Shown here: positions 16,351 through 23,817 of the stretch, one piece after another
Position numbering within the stretch: position 1 is the first letter of the stretch
Layout: each line of letters opens with the position of its first letter
Assembly (NCBI GenBank): GCA_937919945.1
Contig: CALESY010000059.1
Location: 1-48,616, forward strand
Reading direction: 5' to 3'
DNA: 48,616 nt
Origin: an uncultured Chitinophagaceae bacterium
GTDB taxonomy: Bacteria; Bacteroidota; Bacteroidia; Chitinophagales; Chitinophagaceae
Program-made: the position numbers and the translations under genes
The notes under the pieces: generated by a model
What the model was told of the DNA's origin: nothing
Databases searched by the model: none
The model's input: the letters and a program-made list of their open reading frames with translations, nothing else

Positions 16351-16974
16351 CTAGAAATTAAACCCGAAATGAAGTCCCGGTTGAATAAAATAGTTAGGCC
16401 ATTTTTCTTCTGCTTTTTTAAATGATTCAGGTACATTAGTCCTTACAGGCCAATAACTACATCCGATAGCTGGTTCAAAAAAGAATCTGTTTCTGAAAAA
16501 CTTAAACTGGTATCCCAAATGAAAATTCACATACAAAGTGTATCCGTTTCCTATCTTCTTTTTATTCTGATCCATGTACTTTTCAAAAGCATTCAATGCA
16601 TAAATGGATGTATAAGCTCCTTTCCACCAAAAACGCTGGTATCCCACTGTTGGTGCAAGTATGCGTGCATGTCCGGGATAGTTTAACCCAGGTGCATCAA
16701 AAGACGGTCCGAAGGGAATACCAATTGGCCAGGAATAAATAGATCGTTTAAATTCAACGGAAATAACATCTTTGGGTGTTATTCTATATCCTACATTTAA
16801 TTGTATATACTCAGGCCTGTTTTTATCATTAGGAATGAAATTCCCTAACACATACAAAGAACTTCCTATGTACCACTTTTTATAAGTTTTGTCATGTTTG
16901 ATGTCTTGTGCGATCACCTGTAAACTGCTTGCCAATATTAAAGCAAGCGCAATGCGTAATATATTCTTTTGCAT
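16351..16974 (-). CDS. Outer membrane beta-barrel protein, copy A of a tandem pair
   Basis: 207 residues from MQKNILRIALALILASSLQVIAQ (Sec signal). Strand-like segments IQLNVGYRITPKDVISVEF, VGYQRFWWKGAYTSIYAL and GYQFKFFRNRFFFEPAIG parallel those of copy B, and the end is QPGLHFGFNF. It lies 81 bases downstream of the intact Crp/Fnr gene and is probably under its control. The stop codon is followed by an inverted repeat GTAATTGT-GGT-ACAATTAC (plus strand, 16333-16351) overlapping the decayed regulator fragment. Confidence 0.85.
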   Translation of the reverse strand: MQKNILRIALALILASSLQVIAQDIKHDKTYKKWYIGSSLYVLGNFIPNDKNRPEYIQLNVGYRITPKDVISVEFKRSIYSWPIGIPFGPSFDAPGLNYPGHARILAPTVGYQRFWWKGAYTSIYALNAFEKYMDQNKKKIGNGYTLYVNFHLGYQFKFFRNRFFFEPAIGCSYWPVRTNVPESFKKAEEKWPNYFIQPGLHFGFNF

Positions 16975-17001
16975 ATACGTTATCCTTGTTAAACGATGCT
17001 G

Positions 17002-17009
17002 CAAAAGTA
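17002..17009 (-). promoter_or_regulatory. -7 box of barrel gene copy A with conserved upstream 10-mer
   Basis: TACTTTTG on the minus strand, 27 bases before the ATG at 16974, the same spacing as in copy B. CTTAAGTTAA (plus strand, 17036-17045) recurs upstream of both copies, about 26-27 bases from the box, and is a candidate binding site for the adjacent regulator. Confidence 0.65.
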
Positions 17010-17055
17010 GATTGGAGAAATACCTGAATCGTTCGCTTAAGTTAATAAATGCCTT

Positions 17056-17634
17056 TTAGCTCTTTTTCTCCATAATTCTTGCTCTCAATCTGCTTAATGA
17101 TTGAGGCTTAATGCCTAAATAACTCGCTAATTGGTGTTGTGGTACACGCTGAATAAGGTCAGCTCTTTTTTGAAGTAAATTCAGGTATCGTTGTTCAGGA
17201 GAAGATGTTTTAAACTCGTCGAAGTCTATTCGCTGTTTGGCTAATAATTCCTCCGAGAATTTTCTGCACATTAATTCAAACTTTGGAAATTTACTATTTA
17301 CTTCCTCTTCCATATCAGAATTAGAAACTAAAAGCATAACGTCTTCAATACAGCTTACATAGTATTCAGACGGAGTTTTGTTTATTACACAAGGAGGTGT
17401 CAAAGCTTCCATTTCTGTGTAAAAAGCAGTAGTTTTTTCTTCACCGTCTGTTATATAATAAGTCCTTATGCAACCTTTTAATACAAAGTAGCTTTCTTTC
17501 GAATATTGTCCTTCTTTTAGTAAAACAGTCCCTTTCTTAAAAGAGTGGAATATATCTAACGATAATAGCGCATTTTTCTCATCTTCCGTTAGAGAGATGT
17601 ATTTTGAAATAAAGTCAAATAGTAGATTCTGCAT
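17056..17634 (-). CDS. Crp/Fnr family transcriptional regulator
   Basis: 192 residues. An N-terminal cyclic-nucleotide-binding-type beta barrel (about 20-115; FHSFKKGTVLLKEGQYSKESYFVLKG) is joined by a long helix to a compact helix-turn-helix (about 158-190; VPQHQLASYLGIKPQSLSRLRARI). There are no iron-sulfur cysteines of the FNR type. In this phylum such regulators are usually encoded next to their targets, and here the gene precedes a barrel gene by 81 bases. Its own 3' end was duplicated with the barrel gene. The ligand is unknown. Confidence 0.92.
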   Translation of the reverse strand: MQNLLFDFISKYISLTEDEKNALLSLDIFHSFKKGTVLLKEGQYSKESYFVLKGCIRTYYITDGEEKTTAFYTEMEALTPPCVINKTPSEYYVSCIEDVMLLVSNSDMEEEVNSKFPKFELMCRKFSEELLAKQRIDFDEFKTSSPEQRYLNLLQKRADLIQRVPQHQLASYLGIKPQSLSRLRARIMEKKS

Positions 17635-17689
17635 TCATTTTATACATTGTTACATTTCTGATAAACTTGTAACCAACATATTGTTGATG

Positions 17690-17697
17690 CAAATATA
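17690..17697 (-). promoter_or_regulatory. -7 box upstream of the Crp/Fnr gene
   Basis: TATATTTG on the minus strand, 55 bases before the ATG at 17634. No TTG at the right spacing, so the assignment is moderate. Confidence 0.45.
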
Positions 17698-17855
17698 GAA
17701 ATAACTTTTTGTCATCTTATAGCATTCGCTATCAATCCCGCAGTAGGGTAATGTCCGTGTTTATTGAAGTTACAGGCAACTGATTGACTTGGCGTCTCCA
17801 TCAACGAATAGAAAATATGCCATATGAATATCAGGTATTTAATGTTTGTACGATG

Positions 17856-17863
17856 TACGTTTG
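17856..17863 (+). promoter_or_regulatory. -7 box upstream of the YdjM-like gene
   Basis: TACGTTTG matches TAnnTTTG exactly, 25 bases before the ATG at 17889. No clear -33 TTG. Confidence 0.45.
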
Positions 17864-17888
17864 TATTTTTATACAACAATAAAATACA

Positions 17889-18902
17889 ATGGATTCATTA
17901 ACCCACATCGTATTAGGTGCTTGTATTGGAGAGGTAGTTGCAGGCAAAGAACTGGGGCGCAGAGCTATGCTTTGGGGTGCACTTGCTCAAACTTTCCCTG
18001 ATATTGACGTAGTGGCAGAGATATGGCTAGATACACCAAGCAATTTGCTGGCGCATCGCGGGTTTACCCATTCCATATTGTCTTGTTTGCTGTTTACTCC
18101 ATTTTTTGCATTAATAGCAAAACGTATCCACAGAAACAGAAAAGTACATTTACGTACGTGGATGTGGTTATTTGGCATAGAGCTGTTTTGTCATATCTTT
18201 TTAGATAGCCAGAATGCATATGGTACGGGGTTGTTTGAGCCTTTCAGTCATGCTCGCGTATCGTTTAATACAATGTTTGTAGCAGACCCCTTATTTACCA
18301 TTGTAGCACTCGTAGCAAGTATTGTGTTATTGATTTTCAGAAGTAAAAAAGACAGGCGCAGGCTTATATGGGCAACAGCCGGTATTGCTACAAGTGCTTT
18401 GTATTTATTCATCTGCACAATTAATAAACTGATTGTTACCAGTGAGGTAGAAGGCTTGCTTGCTAAACAACATATTGCTTACAACAAAAACTTTGTTACA
18501 CCTACACCTTTGAATAATCTGCTATGGTACGTAGTAGCAAATAATGATAGTGGGAGCTATATAGGCTATAGGTCTGTATTTGATAAAAAAGAGGAGCTGC
18601 CACTTACTTATTTCAACAGAAATGAGCAACTATTATCTAATGTACATGATAACGAAAGCCTGCAAAAGCTCAAACGTTTTTCGCAAGGGTATTATATAGC
18701 ACAGCAGTGGGGAGATACGCTGGTATTCAGCGATTTACGATTCGGACAGATGGTAGGGTGGAAAAGGCCTGATGAGAAATTCGTATTCCACTATTTTCTG
18801 CAACAACCTGCAGGTAACGATTTAGTCATACAACGAGGCCGTTTCGCCAAATGGGATAATACTGCACTAACAAGCTTATGGGATAGGATGATGGGGCATT
18901 GA
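17889..18902 (+). CDS. YdjM-like membrane-bound metal-dependent hydrolase (DUF457)
   Basis: 337 residues. The N-terminal MDSLTHIVLGACIGE, then GALAQTFPDIDV and HRGFTHSILSCLLFTPF carry the conserved His/Asp residues of the YdjM/DUF457 family, followed by HIFLDSQNAYGTGLFEPFS. Four or so membrane segments precede a soluble C-terminal domain (about 190-337). Some homologues are annotated as LexA-regulated hydrolases; the substrate is not known. It is convergent with the phospholipase D gene, the stops being one base apart. Confidence 0.88.
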   Translation: MDSLTHIVLGACIGEVVAGKELGRRAMLWGALAQTFPDIDVVAEIWLDTPSNLLAHRGFTHSILSCLLFTPFFALIAKRIHRNRKVHLRTWMWLFGIELFCHIFLDSQNAYGTGLFEPFSHARVSFNTMFVADPLFTIVALVASIVLLIFRSKKDRRRLIWATAGIATSALYLFICTINKLIVTSEVEGLLAKQHIAYNKNFVTPTPLNNLLWYVVANNDSGSYIGYRSVFDKKEELPLTYFNRNEQLLSNVHDNESLQKLKRFSQGYYIAQQWGDTLVFSDLRFGQMVGWKRPDEKFVFHYFLQQPAGNDLVIQRGRFAKWDNTALTSLWDRMMGH

Positions 18903-18903
18903 T

Positions 18904-20100
18904 TTATTTCTCTTGTGTGTAATAAAATGTTACCACATTCAGCAGCAGCTTTACTATTAAGTACGCCAAGTATTGCCACGCACGTAGCAGATAGGGGGTT
19001 TTACGATTGTGTTCAGTTGCTGTTATTCTTTTGCAATCATTTTTAATGATATTGTTCAGTTCTTCCTGTACGTCACTTACAAAGGGTTTATTACGTACAT
19101 CCAGATTCAACTCTATGCTTGCGTAAGCGCTGATATTGTTGAAATTGTAAGAGCCTATTGTCATACGTTTATTATCCGACACCGCAACTTTGGCGTGTAA
19201 AATGCTACGTGTGTATTCGTATAGTTCTATGTCGTTTCTAAGCATCCAGCGGTACAGGTATTTTTCAGCACTCTTTGCTAGCCTTACATCTGATGGACCG
19301 GCTACTATCACTTTCAGCGTAGCTCCACGTTTGATGGCTGCAACCATTCGTTTTCTGAAAACTAAGCCCGGCAGAAAATAACTGCTAGCAATTATCATTT
19401 CATCTGCACAGGTATTTAGCATATGAAAATAGCTTTTCCATATCTGGCTTTTGCGTTTCACCCAGTCATTTCTTCTTACACGTACTGCACATTCATCTCC
19501 GTCAAAGCCTTGCAATAATTGTTTTGTCGTTACCTCGTCTGGTTGTTTAGCAAAGATGCTTTTATCCTTTCCACCATTCCACATTTCGCAACAGATGACA
19601 GATAAACGAATGGCTGTTTCGCCCTCGGTGTGCAGGGCAACATCAAACCATGCATGCGCATCAGGCATATCGTTGTATTTATTTTCAATATTGATACCAC
19701 CAACTAATGCCTTGTAATGGTCTGCTACAAACACTTTGTGATGCAGCCGCCTGCCGAAATAAAAATTACTGCTTTTGAAAATCGGCTCAAAACGGCGGAA
19801 ATGTACGCCCGCTTCCTGTAACGATGCTATGTAATCTCCATCAATATGTTGCGATGCATAACCATCTGCTAATAAAAAAACCTGCACCCCACGTCTGGCA
19901 GCATCGGCCAGCGCATCTCCCACACGTCTGCCTGTTTCGTCGGTAGTAAAGATGTAAACTTGTAAGTGAATGGTGTGTACAGCCTCGTTGATAAAACGGA
20001 TGAGTGTATCAAAATATTCACTACCACCATGCACTACGGCAACCTTGTTTTGCAAAGTGTACTCTTGCTCGTTTTTATTTATCAGTACGGTTGGTTGCAT
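18904..20100 (-). CDS. Phospholipase D family protein, cardiolipin synthase-like
   Basis: 398 residues with two HKD motifs: H120-x-K122-x4-D127 (LHHKVFVADHYKALVGGIN) and H302-x-K304-x4-D309 (LHAKVAVSDNKRMTIGSYN). Both active-site halves are therefore intact. The length and the lack of N-terminal membrane helices fit the ClsB-like branch, which joins phosphatidylglycerol units or transfers phosphatidyl groups. A hydrophobic C-terminal helix (YLAYLIVKLLLNVVTFYY) may bind the membrane. It is divergent from aat with 61 bases between the starts. Confidence 0.88.
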   Translation of the reverse strand: MQPTVLINKNEQEYTLQNKVAVVHGGSEYFDTLIRFINEAVHTIHLQVYIFTTDETGRRVGDALADAARRGVQVFLLADGYASQHIDGDYIASLQEAGVHFRRFEPIFKSSNFYFGRRLHHKVFVADHYKALVGGINIENKYNDMPDAHAWFDVALHTEGETAIRLSVICCEMWNGGKDKSIFAKQPDEVTTKQLLQGFDGDECAVRVRRNDWVKRKSQIWKSYFHMLNTCADEMIIASSYFLPGLVFRKRMVAAIKRGATLKVIVAGPSDVRLAKSAEKYLYRWMLRNDIELYEYTRSILHAKVAVSDNKRMTIGSYNFNNISAYASIELNLDVRNKPFVSDVQEELNNIIKNDCKRITATEHNRKTPYLLRAWQYLAYLIVKLLLNVVTFYYTQEK

Positions 20101-20161
20101 AGCATCATAAAGTTAGTTAAGAATTCAGCCTTTTGCTATCAGCCCTTTATTAACTTGCAAT

Positions 20162-20806
20162 ATGCGCTTGCATGTTTTAGACAGTAGATTGTGGTTTCCG
20201 CCAGTTGATGAGGCATTAGATGATGGCTTGCTGGCTATAGGTGGTGATTTGAGTATGGAGCGGTTACTACTTGCATACAGAAGCGGCATCTTCCCGTGGT
20301 TTGATGATGAACTTCCCATGTGGTGGAGTCCCAACCCGCGCTTTGTTTTGTACCCAGAGGAGCTACGCGTCAGCAAAACAATGAAGCAGGTAATGAACAG
20401 AGGGCGATTTAGTTTTACTACAAACTCAGCTTTTGCAGAGGTAATACGCAACTGCAAGCAAACAAACCGCACAGGGCAACAAGGCACTTGGATAACCGAT
20501 GCTGTAGAGCAGGCATATACACAACTGCATGCACTTGGCTATGCGCATAGTGCTGAAGCTTGGCAGGATGGTAAATTGGTAGGGGGGCTGTATGGCATAC
20601 GTATGGGCAAACTGTTTTTTGGAGAAAGTATGTATAATCATGTAAGCAATGCCAGTAAGTTTGCTTTTATACAATATGTGCAGCAGCTAATACAGGAAGG
20701 AGTGCAACTGATAGACTGCCAGGTATATACCGAACATTTAGAAAGTCTGGGTGCAAGGATGATAGCCAGAGAGGAGTTTTTGGATATACTGGAAGGTTTG
20801 ATATGA
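20162..20806 (+). CDS. aat: Leucyl/phenylalanyl-tRNA--protein transferase
   Basis: 214 residues. Aat adds Leu or Phe from aminoacyl-tRNA to proteins with N-terminal Lys or Arg, marking them for ClpS/ClpAP degradation. Family signatures are WFPPVDEALDDGLLAIGGDLS, RLLLAYRSGIFPWF, MWWSPNPRFVLYPEELRVSK, GTWITDAVEQAY, GLYGIRMGKLFFGESMY and IDCQVYTEHLESLGA. The N-terminal extension found in E. coli is short here, as is usual outside Proteobacteria. The adaptor clpS is not in the window. Confidence 0.97.
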   Translation: MRLHVLDSRLWFPPVDEALDDGLLAIGGDLSMERLLLAYRSGIFPWFDDELPMWWSPNPRFVLYPEELRVSKTMKQVMNRGRFSFTTNSAFAEVIRNCKQTNRTGQQGTWITDAVEQAYTQLHALGYAHSAEAWQDGKLVGGLYGIRMGKLFFGESMYNHVSNASKFAFIQYVQQLIQEGVQLIDCQVYTEHLESLGARMIAREEFLDILEGLI

Positions 20807-21088
20807 TAAGTGCAAATTAAAGCCTATTAAGGGTTAGTCCCTTTTGAAGAATACTGATAATAATAACCCCCCCCAACCTTTTAATGGTATTATTGCTTAA
20901 TTCTGTGTCAATATATTACCAGGATAGTGTTCCCCCAACCGGTTTCCGTTGTCCAATACTGATTTCATTAACCATTACACTGATATAATAAAATAAAACT
21001 ATTCCAATCTCATCAATATTCCCTATCTGCAAATAACCCAAGTATTAAAACCTACGCTTAACTTAGTGGTCTAAAGCATATATCCCAC

Positions 21089-22690
21089 ATGGATATTGAC
21101 TGTACATACATACCATATAGCAATACGGGTAATTTCAGTGACTTGGTTATTGACTACCTCGATGCTCACCCTGCTTTACAATCTCTCTATCGCTATACGC
21201 CCGATATCAATGGCATTAAGCAAGCCATTGCTGATAGGAGCAAATATCCCGTGAACCGTAGTATATTGGTGAATGTGCTGCACAGGCAATATGCTAACCT
21301 CAATAAACACGATAAGGTAACGGACAACATCGCCAGCCTCGCAGATAATAATACTTTTACCATATGCACTGCGCATCAGCCCAACCTGATGACGGGCTAT
21401 CTGTACTTCATCTACAAAATACTACACGCCATCAAGATGGCAGACGAACTGAATACGCAATACACAGACAAGCATTTTGTACCTGTGTATTATATGGGTA
21501 GTGAGGATAATGACTTGGAAGAACTGGGCACGTTTCGCTACAACAACCAAAAGTATGTATGGGATGCAGCAGGGCAAACAGGCGCTGTGGGGCGTATGCA
21601 AACGCAAAGCCTGAAACCCTTGCTGGATGAGCTCTTTAAGCTATTAGGGCCGCCGGGCGAACATTGCGATGTATTGAAAGACATACTGACACAAGCCTAC
21701 CTGCAACACAAAACCATCGGTGGGGCAACACAGTATCTGGTAAACGAACTATTTGGCAGATACGGATTGGTGGTTTTGAATCCTGACGATGCTGAACTTA
21801 AAAGACAAATCATACCCATACTGCAAGACGATCTGCAAAACCATATGGCCTATGGTATTGTAACAGATAATATTGATGTACTGGAGGATCAATATAAAGT
21901 ACAGGCATATCCTCGGATGATAAACCTTTTTTACATGCACGATGCTATACGTGAGCGTATAGAAAAACGAGGCGGTAAATGGAAAGTGCTGAATACTGAT
22001 ATTGAATGGACGGAAGATGAACTGCTGACAGAACTGAACGCACACCCGGACAGGTTCAGCCCTAATGTGATATTACGTGGCTTGTTTCAGGAAAGTATAT
22101 TGCCTGATGTGGCTTTTATAGGTGGTGGCGCAGAGGTAGCGTATTGGCTGGAGCTGAAAGCAGTCTTTGATAATTACAAAGTATTTTATCCTGTAGTGTT
22201 GCTTCGCCAGTCCGTATTGTGGATGAACGGGCAACAAAACAAATTGCGTCAACAGCTTGGTTTTAGTGTGGCAGATGTTTTCAAGTCTGAATCATCGCTG
22301 ATACGTGGATATATAAGTAAGCACAGTAGCAACAACTGGCATACAGATGAGGAAGCCGCGGCCATCAAAAACATACTGGCTCAATTGAAAGAAAAAGCGA
22401 ACGCACTGAGCCCTACCCTGCAAGCAAGTGCCGAAGCTGCTTTTGCCAAAATGAATCACCAGCTACAGGTGTTGGAAAAGAAAATGCTGCGTGCCGAAAA
22501 ACGGAAGATGCAGGATCAACTGCAACGCATCAGCCGATTGAAAAACAGCATAGCACCCAATAATATATTGCAAGAGCGATATGAAAACTTTATAGGTTAC
22601 TATGCCGCAATAGGCAGTAGTTTTTTTGATATATTATATAAATATATAGAGCCGTTGCGTAATGAATTTATGGTGTTAGCAGAAGTATAA
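21089..22690 (+). CDS. bshC: Bacillithiol biosynthesis cysteine-adding enzyme
   Basis: 533 residues. BshC ligates cysteine to glucosamine-malate in the last step of bacillithiol synthesis, the thiol that replaces glutathione in Firmicutes and many Bacteroidota. Recognised by TICTAHQPNLMTGYLYFIYKI, PVYYMGSEDNDLEELGTF, FSPNVILRGLFQESILPDVAFIGGGAEVAYWLELK and a C-terminal coiled coil (about 425-495) before the final helix (ERYENFIGYYAAIG). bshA and bshB are not in the window. The 282 bases upstream hold no gene and no exact -7 box close to the start. Confidence 0.96.
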   Translation: MDIDCTYIPYSNTGNFSDLVIDYLDAHPALQSLYRYTPDINGIKQAIADRSKYPVNRSILVNVLHRQYANLNKHDKVTDNIASLADNNTFTICTAHQPNLMTGYLYFIYKILHAIKMADELNTQYTDKHFVPVYYMGSEDNDLEELGTFRYNNQKYVWDAAGQTGAVGRMQTQSLKPLLDELFKLLGPPGEHCDVLKDILTQAYLQHKTIGGATQYLVNELFGRYGLVVLNPDDAELKRQIIPILQDDLQNHMAYGIVTDNIDVLEDQYKVQAYPRMINLFYMHDAIRERIEKRGGKWKVLNTDIEWTEDELLTELNAHPDRFSPNVILRGLFQESILPDVAFIGGGAEVAYWLELKAVFDNYKVFYPVVLLRQSVLWMNGQQNKLRQQLGFSVADVFKSESSLIRGYISKHSSNNWHTDEEAAAIKNILAQLKEKANALSPTLQASAEAAFAKMNHQLQVLEKKMLRAEKRKMQDQLQRISRLKNSIAPNNILQERYENFIGYYAAIGSSFFDILYKYIEPLRNEFMVLAEV

Positions 22691-22722
22691 CGCCCACGGC
22701 ACGTTTTTTGCCCTGCCTTTAA

Positions 22723-22730
22723 TACATTTG
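22723..22730 (+). promoter_or_regulatory. -7 box upstream of barrel gene 22771
   Basis: TACATTTG, exact match to TAnnTTTG, 40 bases before the ATG. No TTG at 19-21 bases. Confidence 0.5.
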
Positions 22731-22770
22731 CATCGTTAATTTTTTTAAATCGACTCTTTTATAAAAACAT

Positions 22771-23415
22771 ATGAAACGTATCAAATTACTGGCAGCTATA
22801 ATGTGCCTGCCTATGCTGAGTATGGCGCAACCAGGGGCAGGTGTTGTTGATAAAGTATTGCCCGTTAAGATAGACCTCGGCATAAAAGTAGGAGCGAATT
22901 TTGCCAACCTTGATGGTAAAGAATGGGAAAGCGGGTACAAGCCGGGTATTGTAGGTGGTATATTCGGTGGCATCAGCCGCAAGAAAGTAGGTGCTACTGC
23001 TGAGGTGTTGGTGAGCAGTGTACGCTACACAGGCAAGGGTGTTGACTTTTACAATGCTAACAAACTGATATACAACAATTCTTCTGACAGTGCTAAGAAA
23101 GGCGACTTTGCGGTAACGTATGTACACATACCTATATTGTTCAACTACAAAATAGGTGGTCCGTTGTGGTTGCAGGCTGGGCCTATGTATAGTGGTGTAC
23201 TGAGTGTAAACGACAAAGACAATCTGCTGAAAAGCACAGCAGGACTATTGAAAAGCGGCGATGTATCGGGCGTATTAGGTTTGCAACTCAACTTCAGCAA
23301 GCTGCGTGCTAATGCTCGTTATATCATCGGTCTGTCAGACATGAGTGCATCATCTATCGGCAATAGCTGGAAAACGCGCACTGTGCAGCTTACATTGGGT
23401 TATAGCTTTTTGTAA
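22771..23415 (+). CDS. Outer membrane beta-barrel protein (porin family)
   Basis: 214 residues. MKRIKLLAAIMCLPMLSMAQ is a Sec signal. The mature protein has the usual small-barrel pattern of the OMP_b-brl_2 type: IDLGIKVGANFANLDG, GIVGGIFGGISRKKVG, VTYVHIPILFNYKIGGPLWLQAGPMYSG, LGLQLNFSKLRANARYIIG and the closing strand TVQLTLGYSFL with a terminal aromatic-rich end. It has its own -7 box and terminator. The function is not predictable beyond an outer-membrane location. Confidence 0.88.
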   Translation: MKRIKLLAAIMCLPMLSMAQPGAGVVDKVLPVKIDLGIKVGANFANLDGKEWESGYKPGIVGGIFGGISRKKVGATAEVLVSSVRYTGKGVDFYNANKLIYNNSSDSAKKGDFAVTYVHIPILFNYKIGGPLWLQAGPMYSGVLSVNDKDNLLKSTAGLLKSGDVSGVLGLQLNFSKLRANARYIIGLSDMSASSIGNSWKTRTVQLTLGYSFL

Positions 23416-23437
23416 AAACATTCTTTTTAGATAGTTG

Positions 23438-23464
23438 AGGGCGGTTTTGTACTGCCCTTTTTTT
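23438..23464 (+). terminator. Rho-independent terminator of barrel gene 22771
   Basis: An 8-bp stem (AGGGCGGT at 23438-23445 with ACTGCCCT at 23451-23458, one G-T pair) is followed by a run of seven T, 22 bases after the stop codon. Confidence 0.88.
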
Positions 23465-23467
23465 GTG

Positions 23468-23487
23468 CTAAAGCGAGGACGCTTTAG
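23468..23487. repeat. Inverted repeat CTAAAGCG-AGGA-CGCTTTAG
   Basis: Perfect 8-bp arms around AGGA, directly after a terminator T run. The compact hairpin has no T tract on either side and may be a REP-like repeat or a binding site. Only one copy was seen in the window. Confidence 0.5.
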
Positions 23488-23548
23488 TGGAGTATAAACA
23501 GACTATTGTTATGTGATATATACTTTACCCACACCCAAAAACAACAAT

Positions 23549-23577
23549 AGGATGACAAGTCATAGAATTGTCATCCT
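23549..23577 (-). terminator. Hairpin after the 44-residue lipoprotein gene
   Basis: Ten-bp perfect arms AGGATGACAA/TTGTCATCCT around a 9-base loop. On the minus strand it is followed by ATTGTTGTTTTTGG, so it can act as a terminator for the small gene at 23603-23737. Confidence 0.6.
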
Positions 23578-23602
23578 TTGCCGAAACATCTTAAAAAGGT
23601 AT

Positions 23603-23737
23603 TTACTTAGATAGCGATATGCTCAATTTGTTGGGGCAGCCATATTTTTTGCTGTTACCATTGCACGACGCCAACATCACCACAGCTACAACAGCTATTG
23701 CAGGCACTACACGACGCAGGATAGATACTAATTGCAT
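23603..23737 (-). CDS. Small lipoprotein, 44 residues
   Basis: A short ORF on the minus strand encodes MQLVSILRRVVPAIAVVAVV followed by lipobox LASC (C25) and a mature peptide NGNSKKYGCPNKLSISLSK of only about 20 residues. The signal is complete: two arginines, a hydrophobic stretch and the lipobox. Stop TAA is followed by a hairpin. Mature lipopeptides with a K-x-GCP core are familiar in this phylum but have no established function. It is divergent from mpl with 80 bases between the starts. The main uncertainty is that it is short. Confidence 0.75.
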   Translation of the reverse strand: MQLVSILRRVVPAIAVVAVVMLASCNGNSKKYGCPNKLSISLSK

Positions 23738-23780
23738 AATCAATCTTCTTAATTAAATAGTATTAGTTAAAAGGGTAATT

Positions 23781-23788
23781 TACATTTG
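23781..23788 (+). promoter_or_regulatory. -7 box upstream of mpl
   Basis: TACATTTG, exact TAnnTTTG, 29 bases before the ATG at 23818. No TTG at the usual distance. Confidence 0.5.
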
Positions 23789-23817
23789 TACTTCCTACGA
23801 AGATAATTAATTTTTTA

